DNA of 64,000 nucleotides from Micrococcus terreus (GTDB taxonomy: Bacteria > Actinomycetota > Actinomycetes > Actinomycetales > Micrococcaceae), in assembly GCF_900116905.1 (NCBI RefSeq), contig NZ_FPCG01000001.1:62001-126000 (forward strand), read 5' to 3'. Position numbers and translations under genes: made by a program. This document shows positions 49,321-57,419 of the stretch, one piece after another. The notes beneath the pieces are model-generated. The model worked only from the letters and a program-made list of their open reading frames with translations, was not told the DNA's origin and did not search any database. Positions within the stretch are counted from its first letter, which is position 1; each line of letters opens with the position of its first letter.

Positions 49321-49979
49321 TGAACCAGACCCCGCCCGTCACCGTCGTCGTGGTGGACGACCACGCCATCTTCCGCACCGGTCTGAAGGCAGACCTGGAC
49401 GCGGACCGCATCCAGGTGCTCGGGGAGGCCGCCGACGTGGACTCCGCGATCGCCGCCATCCGGCAGCACCGCCCCGCCGTGGTGCTGCTGGACGTCCACC
49501 TGCCCGGCGGCCGTGGGGGAGGAGGCGCCGAGGTGGCCGCGGCCTGCCACGACCTCGCGCCGGAGGTGCGCTTCCTGGCCATCTCGGTGTCAGACGCCGC
49601 CGAGGACGTGGTCGGGGTGATCCGGGCCGGCGCTCGCGGGTACCTGACCAAGACCGCCTCCGGAGCGGAGGTCAGCGACGCTGTGCAGCGTGTGGCGGCG
49701 GGGGACGCGGTGTTCTCGCCTCGACTGGCCGGCTTCGTGCTGGACGCGTTCGGCACCGCCGCGGTGGCCGTGCAGGACGACGAGCTGGACCTGCTCTCCG
49801 AACGTGAGCTCGAGGTGATGCGGCTGATCGCGCGCGGGTACACCTACAAGGAGGCCGCCAAGCAGCTGTTCATCTCGGTGCGCACCGTGGAGACCCACGT
49901 CTCCCACGTGCTGCGCAAGCTCCAGCTCTCCAACCGGCACGAGCTCAGCCGCTGGGCGGGCGAACGCGGACTGCTCTGA
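49320..49979 (+). CDS. NarL/LuxR-family response regulator
   Basis: A 219-residue regulator. The receiver domain (about 1-130) has VVDDHAIFR, the phospho-acceptor Asp in VVLLDVHLPGG near residue 57, and Lys in YLTKTASGAE. A C-terminal LuxR helix-turn-helix (about 155-215) contains LSERELEVMRLIARGYTYKE and FISVRTVETHVSHVLRKL. The ATG overlaps the kinase stop by one base (TGATG). The receiver carries a short Gly-rich insertion (GGRGGGGAE) after the Asp. Likely targets include the divergent PspC operon. Confidence 0.92.
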   Translation: MNQTPPVTVVVVDDHAIFRTGLKADLDADRIQVLGEAADVDSAIAAIRQHRPAVVLLDVHLPGGRGGGGAEVAAACHDLAPEVRFLAISVSDAAEDVVGVIRAGARGYLTKTASGAEVSDAVQRVAAGDAVFSPRLAGFVLDAFGTAAVAVQDDELDLLSERELEVMRLIARGYTYKEAAKQLFISVRTVETHVSHVLRKLQLSNRHELSRWAGERGLL

Positions 49980-50007
49980 GCCTGCGCTCGCCGCGCGGGT
50001 CTGCGGC

Positions 50008-51216
50008 CTACTGCGCGAGCAGGCGCTGGATGCGCTGCACGCCTTCGGCGAGGTCGTCGTCGCCCAGGGCATAGGACAGGCGGAGGTAGCCGGACGGGCC
50101 GAAGGCCTCTCCAGGCACGACGGCGACCTCGGCCTTCTCCAGGATCAGCCCTGCCAGCTCGGCTGAGGTCTGGGGGGTCTGCCCTGCGATCTCCCGACCC
50201 AGCGCCTCGCGGACGTCCACATACGCGTAGAAGGCGCCCTCCGGCGTCGGGCAGCTGAACCCGGGGACCGCGTTCAGGCCCTCCACCATGGCACGGCGGC
50301 GCCGATCGAAGGCGGTCTTCATCTGCTCCACGGCATCCAGCGGTCCGGACACGGCCGCCAGAGCGGCGCGCTGGGAGACGTTGGAGACGTTGGAGGTGGC
50401 GTGGGACTGCAGGTTCGTGGCGGCCTGGATGACGTCCTTGGGCCCGATCATCCAGCCCACGCGCCAGCCGGTCATGGCGTAGGTCTTGGCCACCCCGTTG
50501 AGGATGACGACCTGGTCTGAGAGCTCCGGCACCGCGCGGGCGATCGAGGTGAACGGCATGCCGTCATAGGTGAGGTGCTCGTAGATCTCGTCGGTCACCA
50601 CCCACAGCCCGTGCTCGGCCGCCCAGCGGCCCACCGCCTCGGTCTCCTCCGGGGAGTACACCGCGCCGGTGGGGTTGGAGGGGGAGACGAACAGCAGGAC
50701 CTTGGTGCGCTCGGTGCGCACGCTCTCCAGCTGCTCCACGGAGACCTTGTAGCCGGACTCCGGCCCGGCGAAGATCTCCACCGGCACGCCGCCGGCCAAC
50801 CGGATCGCCTCCGGGTAGGTGGTCCAGAAGGGGGTGGGGACGATCACCTCGTCACCGGGGTCCAGCAGCGTGGCGAAGGTGTTGTAGACGGCCTGCTTGC
50901 CGCCGTTGGTGACCAGCACCTGTGATGCCTCGACCTCCAGGCCCCCGTCCCGCAGGGTCTTGGCGGCGATCGCCTCGCGCAGCTCCGGCAGTCCCGCGGC
51001 GGGGGAGTAGCGGTGGTTCTTGGGGTCGTGTGCGGCGGCGACAGCGGCCTCCACGATGTAGTCCGGGGTGGGGAAGTCGGGTTCGCCGGCCCCGAAGCCG
51101 ATCACCGGCCGGCCGGCGGCCTTCAGGGCCTTGGCCTTCGCGTCCACCGCCAGGGTGGCGGACTCGGCGATCGAGCCGATGCGCTGGGAGATGCGACGCT
51201 GGGGAGTCTGGGACAT
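50008..51216 (-). CDS. aspC: Class I aminotransferase, aspartate aminotransferase type
   Basis: A 402-residue PLP enzyme of the bacterial I-gamma aspartate aminotransferase group. [14 protein letters not shown] near 41-54, [23 protein letters not shown], the Asp of [10 protein letters not shown] and the PLP lysine in [15 protein letters not shown] near 241, with the C-terminal Arg in [17 protein letters not shown] lies 7 nt before the ATG. It is divergent from trpT-secE, a typical neighbourhood in Micrococcales. Some relatives also transaminate prephenate. Confidence 0.93.
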   Translation of the reverse strand: MSQTPQRRISQRIGSIAESATLAVDAKAKALKAAGRPVIGFGAGEPDFPTPDYIVEAAVAAAHDPKNHRYSPAAGLPELREAIAAKTLRDGGLEVEASQVLVTNGGKQAVYNTFATLLDPGDEVIVPTPFWTTYPEAIRLAGGVPVEIFAGPESGYKVSVEQLESVRTERTKVLLFVSPSNPTGAVYSPEETEAVGRWAAEHGLWVVTDEIYEHLTYDGMPFTSIARAVPELSDQVVILNGVAKTYAMTGWRVGWMIGPKDVIQAATNLQSHATSNVSNVSQRAALAAVSGPLDAVEQMKTAFDRRRRAMVEGLNAVPGFSCPTPEGAFYAYVDVREALGREIAGQTPQTSAELAGLILEKAEVAVVPGEAFGPSGYLRLSYALGDDDLAEGVQRIQRLLAQ

Positions 51217-51337
51217 GACGGTCCTTCCGGATCAGGGCCGCCGAGCGACGGCCGAGAAGCTCAGTGCTCTCCAGCGTAGTCCTCGCGCCCGGGCCCAGAC
51301 CGCACGAGACCGGTTCGACGCACTGCGCCAGATGGAG

Positions 51338-51343
51338 TAGTCT
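51338..51343 (+). promoter_or_regulatory. -10 of the tRNA-Trp-secE-nusG unit
   Basis: TAGTCT, 84 nt before tRNA-Trp. Confidence 0.4.
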
Positions 51344-51426
51344 TGATCCCTGGTGTTGTGAAGCACCATCATCGGCTGTGCCCCCTCCGGACCCATTGAC
51401 GGGGACGAAGGTGTGGAGGCGGTCGA

Positions 51427-51499
51427 AGGGTAGTGGCGCAATTGGTAGCGCAGCGGTCTCCAAAACCGCAGGTTGCAGGTTCGAGTCCTGTCTGCCCTG
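51427..51499 (+). tRNA. tRNA-Trp (CCA)
   Basis: A 73-nt cloverleaf: acceptor AGGGTAG/CTGCCCT (one T-G pair), anticodon stem GCGGT/ACCGC around CTCCAAA (CCA), T-arm GCAGGTTCGAGTCCTGT. CCA end not encoded. Linked to secE as in most actinobacteria. Confidence 0.96.
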
Positions 51500-51504
51500 C
51501 GCAG

Positions 51505-51532
51505 GGTGGACCCGGAGAGGTCCGGATCCACC
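51505..51532 (+). terminator. Hairpin between tRNA-Trp and secE
   Basis: GGTGGA-CCGGA pairs with TCCGG-TCCACC across a GAGG loop with one C-A mismatch. It may end tRNA transcripts or aid processing. Confidence 0.4.
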
Positions 51533-51592
51533 GGCAGGAACAGTTGGGCGTCAGTAGGACGCTCAATCCGGCACCCACCTAGTGAGGTTCAT

Positions 51593-51853
51593 GTGACCGA
51601 AGCCACCGCGGACCATCGGGGGGACACCCCCGGCGAGCCCCGCAGCCGTGGATTCTTCGGCCGGATCGGCCTGTTCCTCCGTCAGGTGGTGGACGAACTC
51701 AAGAAGGTCGTCACCCCCACGCGTGAGGAGCTGGTTAAGCTGACCGGTGTGGTGCTCGCGTTCGTGATCCTGATGATGCTGTTGGTCACCGGTCTGGACT
51801 GGGTCTTCGGCCAGATGGCCACCTTCACCTTCGGTGAGGGCACCCCCCAGTAA
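51593..51853 (+). CDS. secE: Preprotein translocase subunit SecE
   Basis: An 86-residue subunit of the SecYEG channel. The conserved amphipathic helix [20 protein letters not shown] (about 29-48) is followed by one membrane helix [21 protein letters not shown] short charged N-terminus of about 20 residues precedes it. The GTG at 51593 was chosen, with GAGG 6-8 nt upstream, over a start 40 codons upstream that would overlap tRNA-Trp. Cotranscribed with nusG, 86 nt downstream. Confidence 0.94.
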   Translation: MTEATADHRGDTPGEPRSRGFFGRIGLFLRQVVDELKKVVTPTREELVKLTGVVLAFVILMMLLVTGLDWVFGQMATFTFGEGTPQ

Positions 51854-51939
51854 CGGGTCCTGACCGACCCGGCCAGCAGGACGGTCCGCCGGGATGCCCT
51901 GCCGGAACATCGTCGACCGCGTGTAGAAAGCAGGAACCC

Positions 51940-52857
51940 GTGTCCGAGCAGGAACTCGAACAGCAGAACGTCCCGGAGACCGAGGGCGCCGACCTGGAGC
52001 AGCAGGTCGCCGACACCGAGGTGGCCGAGGACTCCGCTGTGCCCGCAGAGTCCGCCGAGACTGCCGAGACTGCCGACGCCGAGTCGGTCGAGTCCACCGA
52101 GGCCGACACCGCTGAGACCGACGACGTCGAGTCCGCAGAGTCCCCTGCGACCGAGACCGCAGAGGCCCAGGACGCCGAGACCGAGCAGTCTGCAGAGGCC
52201 GCAGCGTCAGAGTCCGCCGAGGAGCCCGAGGTCGACCCGGCCGAGGAGCTCAAGGCCCGACTGCGCCGCCAGCCCGGCGACTGGTACGTCATCCACACCT
52301 ACGCCGGCTACGAGAAGCGGGTGAAGACCAACCTGGAGACGCGTATCCAGACCCAGGACATGGAGGACTTCATCTACGAGATCGACGTCCCCATGGAGGA
52401 GGTCGTCGAGATCCGCAACACCACCCGCAAGGTGGTCAACCGGGTGCGCATCCCCGGCTACGTGCTGGTCCGCATGGACCTGACCGACGCCTCCTGGGGC
52501 GTTGTGCGGCACACCCCGGGTGTCACCGGCTTCGTCGGCAACGCCCACGATCCGTTCCCGCTCTCGCTGGACGAGGTCTACTCCATGCTGGCCCCCTCCG
52601 TCATCCAGGAGGCCACCAAGACGGCCCAGTCGGAGGGCCGCCCGGTTCCGGCCAGCGCCCAGGACGCACCCCAGCAGATCGCCGTGGACTTCGAGGTCGG
52701 CGAGTCGGTCACCGTCAACGACGGTCCGTTCGAGACTCTCCCGGCCACGATCTCCGAGATCAAGCCCGAGTCCCAGCAGATGGTCGTGCTGGTCACCATC
52801 TTCGAGCGCGAGACCCCGGTCACGCTCTCCTTCAACCAGGTCACCAAGATCCGCTGA
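51940..52857 (+). CDS. nusG: Transcription antitermination factor NusG
   Basis: A 305-residue transcription factor that binds RNA polymerase and links it to Rho or the ribosome. The first about 105 residues are an acidic Glu/Ala/Thr-rich extension, likely disordered and seen in many actinobacterial NusG proteins. The NGN domain follows ([20 protein letters not shown] to [12 protein letters not shown]) and then a KOW domain at the C-terminus ([19 protein letters not shown]). GTG start with GCAGGAA upstream. Confidence 0.95.
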   Translation: MSEQELEQQNVPETEGADLEQQVADTEVAEDSAVPAESAETAETADAESVESTEADTAETDDVESAESPATETAEAQDAETEQSAEAAASESAEEPEVDPAEELKARLRRQPGDWYVIHTYAGYEKRVKTNLETRIQTQDMEDFIYEIDVPMEEVVEIRNTTRKVVNRVRIPGYVLVRMDLTDASWGVVRHTPGVTGFVGNAHDPFPLSLDEVYSMLAPSVIQEATKTAQSEGRPVPASAQDAPQQIAVDFEVGESVTVNDGPFETLPATISEIKPESQQMVVLVTIFERETPVTLSFNQVTKIR

Positions 52858-52882
52858 TCCTGACCTGCTGAACCCAGTCTTC

Positions 52883-52916
52883 GTCCGTGCCGGGGAGCTT
52901 TGCCCCGGTGCCGGAC
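52883..52916 (+). terminator. Hairpin in the nusG-rplK gap
   Basis: GTCCG plus CCGGGG pair with CCCCGG plus CGGAC around a short AGCTTTG loop. It is either a terminator after nusG or part of the rplK leader, where L11 operons are often autoregulated. Confidence 0.45.
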
Positions 52917-52997
52917 GGACCGGCCGCCGCGCCACGGCGGCCACACCCCCGGAGGCACGCTCCGTGTCCCGGGGACCGCTAGTGAAAAGGACCCAAC

Positions 52998-53429
52998 ATG
53001 GCCCCCAAGAAGAAGGTCTCCGGTCTGATCAAGCTGCAGATCCAGGCAGGCGCCGCCAACCCGGCACCTCCGATCGGCCCCGCGCTCGGTCAGCACGGCG
53101 TGAACATCATGGAGTTCTGCAAGGCGTACAACGCCGCCACGGAATCCCAGCGCGGCAACGTCGTGCCGGTGGAGATCACCGTCTACGAGGATCGCTCCTT
53201 CACCTTCATCACCAAGACGCCTCCGGCTGCAGAGCTGATCAAGAAGGCCGCCGGTGTGAAGAAGGGCTCCGCCACCCCGCACACGGACAAGGTCGGCAAG
53301 CTGACCCAGGCCCAGTGCGAGGAGATCGCCTCCACCAAGATGGAGGACCTCAACGCCAACGACGTCAAGGCCGCGGCCAAGATCATCGCCGGCACCGCCC
53401 GCTCCATGGGCATCACGGTCGAGGGCTGA
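52998..53429 (+). CDS. rplK: 50S ribosomal protein L11
   Basis: A 143-residue protein of the GTPase-associated centre that binds 23S rRNA. Hallmarks are [20 protein letters not shown] near the start, FCKAYNAAT and the C-terminal [12 protein letters not shown]. Length is the family norm. AAAGGACC lies upstream of the ATG. rplK and rplA form one unit, as usual; an exact copy of the 14-mer repeat lies between them. Confidence 0.98.
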
Positions 53430-53465
53430 CCCTCACCATCCGCCTCATCTGAGGCACCCCCTAAG

Positions 53466-53479
53466 TTCCCGACGACGGC
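53466..53479 (-). repeat. GCCGTCGTCGGGAA repeat, exact, between rplK and rplA
   Basis: Noncoding minus-strand copy in the 134-nt spacer between two ribosomal genes. Confidence 0.75.
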
Positions 53480-53563
53480 CGGCGGCTTCCAGCCTCCCCG
53501 TACGTCACAGTGGCAGGGCCGCGCGCGGCCCGCAGACCACGACTGCACAAGGAGAACACGCAG

Positions 53564-54268
53564 ATGGCACAGCGCAGCAAAGCATACAAGGCCGCTCAGG
53601 CCGCCATTGAGGACCGCCTGTACGGTCCGGCCGAGGCGATCGCCCTGGCCAAGGAGACCAACCCCTCCAAGACCGACGCCACCGTGGAGGTCGCCTTCCG
53701 CCTGGGCGTCGACCCCCGCAAGGCCGACCAGATGGTGCGCGGCACCGTCAACCTGCCCAACGGCACCGGCAAGACCGCTCGCGTGGTCGTCTTCGCCACC
53801 GGTGACAAGGCCGCAGCCGCTGAGGCCGCCGGTGCTGACTTCGTCGGCTCCGACGACCTGATCGCCAAGATCGCTGACGGCTGGGTGGACTTCGACGCCG
53901 CCGTGGCCTCCCCGGAGCTCATGGGCAAGGTCGGACGTCTGGGCAAGGTCCTGGGCCCGCGCAATCTGATGCCGAACCCCAAGACCGGCACCGTGACCCC
54001 GGACGTGGCCAAGGCCGTGACCGACATCAAGGGCGGCAAGATCGACTTCCGCGTCGACAAGCACGCCAACCTGCACTTCATCATCGGCAAGACCAGCTTC
54101 GACGCACAGAAGCTGATCGAGAACTACGCCGCCGCTCTGGAGGAGGTGCTGCGCCTGAAGCCGTCCTCGTCCAAGGGCCGGTACATCTCCAAGGCCACCG
54201 TCTCCACCACCTTCGGCCCGGGCATCCCCGTGGATCCGAACGTGACCAAGGTCGAGGCTGAGGCCTGA
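53564..54268 (+). CDS. rplA: 50S ribosomal protein L1
   Basis: A 234-residue ribosomal protein of the L1 stalk, also a translational repressor of its operon in many bacteria. [11 protein letters not shown] at the start, [20 protein letters not shown] in the middle and GPGIPVDPN at the end. I chose the ATG at 53564 with AAGGAGAA upstream; the open frame extends 18 codons further without an RBS. A strong hairpin follows the stop. Confidence 0.98.
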   Translation: MAQRSKAYKAAQAAIEDRLYGPAEAIALAKETNPSKTDATVEVAFRLGVDPRKADQMVRGTVNLPNGTGKTARVVVFATGDKAAAAEAAGADFVGSDDLIAKIADGWVDFDAAVASPELMGKVGRLGKVLGPRNLMPNPKTGTVTPDVAKAVTDIKGGKIDFRVDKHANLHFIIGKTSFDAQKLIENYAAALEEVLRLKPSSSKGRYISKATVSTTFGPGIPVDPNVTKVEAEA

Positions 54269-54298
54269 TCGTTCCACTCGATCTGAGCTGATCGCATC

Positions 54299-54338
54299 CA
54301 GCGGCCGGTCGTCTCCTCTGGGAGGCGGCCGGCCGCTG
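54299..54338 (+). terminator. Terminator after rplA
   Basis: CAGCGGCCGG (54299-54308) pairs with CCGGCCGCTG (54329-54338); an inner CTCC/GGAG stem extends it. It separates the rplKA unit from the GNAT gene. Confidence 0.75.
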
Positions 54339-54415
54339 TGCTGTCTGCATCGGAGCGCAACCGGGCCCGGGTGTGCCGTGATGTGCTCGGGCCCCAACTG
54401 CGGTTGAATGTCCCC

Positions 54416-55828
54416 ATGACCGATCAGCAGGGCAGCAGCATCCCCTCCTCCGAGTCCGGCGTCGCAGCGGGCGAGCGGCAGTCGGACTCCTGGTGGGAGT
54501 TCTCCGCGTCCTCCGACCCGTCCTGGGTCGGCGGCGAGGCCCCGCTGCAGGTGACCGGTCGCACGCTGCGCGAAGCGCAGGGAGGTGCACCCCACGGTGA
54601 CTCTGTGGAGGTGCGCCTGGCCTGGCTGGAGCTGCCGGAGCGCCTGGAGCAGCATCGGCTCCCCATGCCCCCGGCCACGGCTGACTTCCTCCAGGTGGCC
54701 CAGCTGGGCAATATGATCACCTCCCTGTTCTGGGGGAACAACGACTTCTATGAGTCTCCGGCCGAGAAGCTGGCCGGAGCCCAGCCCCGAGCCGACCTGA
54801 TCACGCGGTACGTCATCGCCCTGATGCAGAACGCGGACTCCTCGGACTTCGATGCCGACGGACGGATCATCGGGTACGGCGTGCTGAGACTGCCGCAGGA
54901 CGCGGGCGCCGTGACCGCTCAGGCCTGGGTGGGAGTGCATCCGGGGTTCCGCCGGCACGGTGTGGGAACGGCCTTGGCGGCCGCTGTGGAGGAGGCCGCC
55001 CGGGAGGCCGGCCGCACCGTGATCCAGTCCTGGACCGACCACCAGCTCCTGGATCCGGAGGCGGTCGGGTCCAGGCCCGTCTACGTCCGCGGACACGAAG
55101 CACAGGACGAGGACTCGCCCGCCGCCGCACCGATGCCCCAGGGCGGGGGGCCGGAATCCGTGGACACCGGCGCCCCGGCGCTGGAGCTGGACCCCACTCG
55201 TGCGGATGCCTCCTTCGCTCGGGCCTGCGGATTCGCCGCTGCGCAGCTGGAGCTGGTCTCGGTCCTGGACCTCTCCACAGCTCTCGGTGCTGCGCAGCAG
55301 GTGGCCGCTCGCCCCGACCCGGCAGGATCCACCGCCCTGGACCAGTACGAGCTGATCGGCTGGACGGGGGCCTGCCCCGAGGAGCACGCGGAGGCCTTCG
55401 CGCAGCTGTGGGGCCGGATGAGCCAGGATGCTCCCTCCGGGGAGATGACCGTGGACCCGGAGCAGTGGGACGTGGATCGGCTGCGTCGGATGGAGGCCGC
55501 CCGCGAGGCCGAAGGACTCGTGGTGATCACCGCCGCTGCGCTGCACCGGCCCACGGGCCGGATCGTGGGGCACTCCGACATCGAGAGCTATGAGTATCTG
55601 CCGCAGGCCGCGTTCCAGGCCAACACCCTGGTGCATCCGGATCACCGGGGACACCGGCTCTCCCTGCTGCTCAAGGCACGCAACATCCCGCAGCTGCTGC
55701 AGATCCGGCCGGAGGCTGAGCGCCTCTACACCTGGAACGCCACGGAGAACGCCTCGATCCTGCGAGCGAACAGCCGGCTGGGATTCGTCCCCGCCGCGCT
55801 GATGGCCGCCTGGGAGAAGTCCGTCTGA
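54416..55828 (+). CDS. Two-domain GNAT acetyltransferase between rplA and rplJ
   Basis: A 470-residue protein with two acetyltransferase halves. The first domain (about 40-260) has the acetyl-CoA loop HPGFRRHGVGTALAAAVEEA near 178-197. The second (about 290-470) has HPDHRGHRLSLLLKARN near 405-421 and a C-terminal ANSRLGFVPAALMAAWEK. Both loops keep the R/Q-x-x-G-x-G/A pattern in part; the second is RGHRLS. The ATG at 54416 has TTGAAT 6 nt ahead (leaderless), so the open frame 26 codons upstream was rejected. Substrate unknown. It interrupts the usual rplKA-rplJL order. Confidence 0.82.
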   Translation: MTDQQGSSIPSSESGVAAGERQSDSWWEFSASSDPSWVGGEAPLQVTGRTLREAQGGAPHGDSVEVRLAWLELPERLEQHRLPMPPATADFLQVAQLGNMITSLFWGNNDFYESPAEKLAGAQPRADLITRYVIALMQNADSSDFDADGRIIGYGVLRLPQDAGAVTAQAWVGVHPGFRRHGVGTALAAAVEEAAREAGRTVIQSWTDHQLLDPEAVGSRPVYVRGHEAQDEDSPAAAPMPQGGGPESVDTGAPALELDPTRADASFARACGFAAAQLELVSVLDLSTALGAAQQVAARPDPAGSTALDQYELIGWTGACPEEHAEAFAQLWGRMSQDAPSGEMTVDPEQWDVDRLRRMEAAREAEGLVVITAAALHRPTGRIVGHSDIESYEYLPQAAFQANTLVHPDHRGHRLSLLLKARNIPQLLQIRPEAERLYTWNATENASILRANSRLGFVPAALMAAWEKSV

Positions 55829-55844
55829 CCACGGGCCCGCCGAT

Positions 55845-55874
55845 TTGGCAGACGTCGGCCGGGACGAGTACGAT
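55845..55874 (+). promoter_or_regulatory. Promoter of rplJ-rplL
   Basis: TTGGCA (55845-55850), 18-bp spacer, TACGAT (55869-55874): the best sigma-70-type match in the window, about 258 nt before rplJ. Confidence 0.65.
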
Positions 55875-56039
55875 GAGTCCACCACAGACCGCCGGTCGTT
55901 GACGTCCTGTGCCCACTTGGCGGTGAGCACACTCGGGACCCAACCGTAAAGATCTCCACACGGAGACGGCCTGCGCAGGTGAACTGAGCCACGCACTCCT
56001 GAACCACAGGATCCGACATGCATCACGCATGAGGTGAGA

Positions 56040-56053
56040 TCCGTCGTCGGGAA
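56040..56053 (+). repeat. GCCGTCGTCGGGAA repeat, one mismatch, in the L10 leader
   Basis: TCCGTCGTCGGGAA, just before the attenuator-like hairpin. Confidence 0.6.
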
Positions 56054-56059
56054 CCTGCC

Positions 56060-56085
56060 ACGCCCCGTGCACCTGCACGGGGCGT
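56060..56085 (+). terminator. Attenuator-like hairpin in the L10 leader
   Basis: Perfect 11-bp stem, 4-nt loop, followed by CTTTC, 46 nt before the rplJ ATG; a terminator placed ahead of an essential gene implies regulated read-through. Confidence 0.65.
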
Positions 56086-56131
56086 CTTTCGTGTCAGGGG
56101 TCCACCGGCCTCAAGCAATGGAAGGAGTGCC

Positions 56132-56710
56132 ATGGCGACGTCCGAGAAGACAGCCGCAGTGGCGGAGCTGACGGAACTGTTCCGCACCTCCACCGCAGCC
56201 GTCCTGACGGAATACCGTGGTCTCACCGTGGCCGAGCTCAAGCAGCTCCGGCGCGCACTCGGTGAGAACGCCCACTACGCCGTGGTGAAGAACACGCTCT
56301 CTGAGATCGCGGCCAAGGAAGCCGGCATCGACGCCTTCGCAGGCAAGATGTCCGGACCCTCCGCGATCGCCTTCGTCTCCGGTGACCCGGTGGACGCGGC
56401 CAAGGCGATGCGTGACTTTGCCAAGGATCACGAGGCCCTGATCGTCAAGGGTGGCTACATGGATGGCCAGTACCTGGACGACGCGGCCGTCAAGAAGCTC
56501 GCGGATCTTGAATCCCGTGAGGTCCTGCTGGCCAAGCTGGCTGGCGCCATGAAGGGCAACCTGTACAAGGCTGCCTACATGTTCCAGGCCCCGCTGTCCC
56601 AGGCCGTCCGCACCGTGGACGCCCTGCGTGCGAAGGTCGAGGAGCAGGGTGGCGCTGCGGCTCCGGCTGCAGAGAACACCGAGGCAGCCGCAGAGGCCGC
56701 CGCCGAGTGA
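56132..56710 (+). CDS. rplJ: 50S ribosomal protein L10
   Basis: A 192-residue protein that anchors L7/L12 dimers to the ribosome. The start [19 protein letters not shown] is followed by [20 protein letters not shown] and [13 protein letters not shown]; the C-terminal helix (about 130-165) binds L12, and an Ala/Glu-rich tail follows. AAGGAG lies before the ATG. The stop codon lies in a 7-bp hairpin GTGACCC/GGGTCAC (56707-56727), which may tune L10 to L12 expression. Confidence 0.98.
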   Translation: MATSEKTAAVAELTELFRTSTAAVLTEYRGLTVAELKQLRRALGENAHYAVVKNTLSEIAAKEAGIDAFAGKMSGPSAIAFVSGDPVDAAKAMRDFAKDHEALIVKGGYMDGQYLDDAAVKKLADLESREVLLAKLAGAMKGNLYKAAYMFQAPLSQAVRTVDALRAKVEEQGGAAAPAAENTEAAAEAAAE

Positions 56711-56854
56711 CCCGCCTCCGGGGTCACTCCCGGGAGCACCCGGCTGTCCGCGACACCATGCGGAACGGCCACCAAGATCCGCCGCCCACCGGCAGTGACG
56801 CAGTGAAGACTGCACGCCGGTGAGCGAATCACCACACACTGTGAAGGAGCCATC

Positions 56855-57244
56855 ATGGCCAAGCTGTCCACTGAAGAACTTCTCGAGGCTTTCTCCGAGC
56901 TGTCCCTGATCGAGCTGTCCGAGTTCGTCAAGGCCTTCGAGGAGAAGTTCGAGGTCACCGCTGCCGCTCCCGTCGCCGCCGCTGCCGCTCCGGCCGCCGG
57001 TGGTGCCGGCGCCGAGGCCGCCGCTGAGGAGAAGGACGAGTTCGACGTCGTTCTCGAGGCTGCCGGCGACAAGAAGATCGGCGTCATCAAGGAGGTGCGC
57101 GCCCTGACCTCCCTCGGACTGAAGGAGGCCAAGGAGCTCGTCGACGGCGCCCCCAAGCCCGTGCTCGAGGGTGTCAACAAGGAGACCGCCGAGAAGGCCA
57201 AGGAGCAGCTCGAGGGCGCCGGCGCCACCGTCACCCTGAAGTGA
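56855..57244 (+). CDS. rplL: 50S ribosomal protein L7/L12
   Basis: A 129-residue stalk protein that recruits translation factors. N-terminal dimerisation domain ([20 protein letters not shown]), Ala-rich hinge (about 35-55), and C-terminal domain with [20 protein letters not shown] and [21 protein letters not shown] precedes the ATG. A strong terminator follows at 57278. Confidence 0.98.
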   Translation: MAKLSTEELLEAFSELSLIELSEFVKAFEEKFEVTAAAPVAAAAAPAAGGAGAEAAAEEKDEFDVVLEAAGDKKIGVIKEVRALTSLGLKEAKELVDGAPKPVLEGVNKETAEKAKEQLEGAGATVTLK

Positions 57245-57277
57245 TGACTGCGGCCTGAGCCGCACTCAGCTCTCTGT

Positions 57278-57323
57278 GACGACCCCGTCTCAGCCACCGT
57301 TCGGTGGTCGAGGCGGGGTCGTC
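57278..57323 (+). terminator. Terminator after rplL
   Basis: GACGACCCCG (57278-57287) pairs with CGGGGTCGTC (57314-57323), and an inner CCACCG/CGGTGG stem strengthens it. Confidence 0.8.
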
Positions 57324-57419
57324 TGCGTCTCGGCCTCGGCCCTGCGTCCAGGCAACGTCCAGCCGGCAGTCCTAAGGTCACAGTTTGATCACGAAGCCGA
57401 CCAGGAGGATCTGCCGGGC

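Larger units (their letters stand above)
55882..56131 (+). promoter_or_regulatory. L10 leader with attenuator-like hairpin
   Basis: The roughly 250-nt untranslated leader of rplJ fills the 303-bp gap after the GNAT gene. It contains several paired segments (GATCTCC...GGAGAC area; GCATG...CATGC area) and, at 56060-56085, ACGCCCCGTGC/GCACGGGGCGT with an ACCT loop followed by CTTTC, which looks like an intrinsic terminator. This fits the L10 leader class, in which L10(L12)4 binds its own mRNA. Confidence 0.6.

Noticed and set aside
53183-56026. A minus-strand open frame of about 947 codons across rplK, rplA and the GNAT gene
   Set aside because: It covers three genes and their spacers and shows no domain; shadow of the ribosomal genes.
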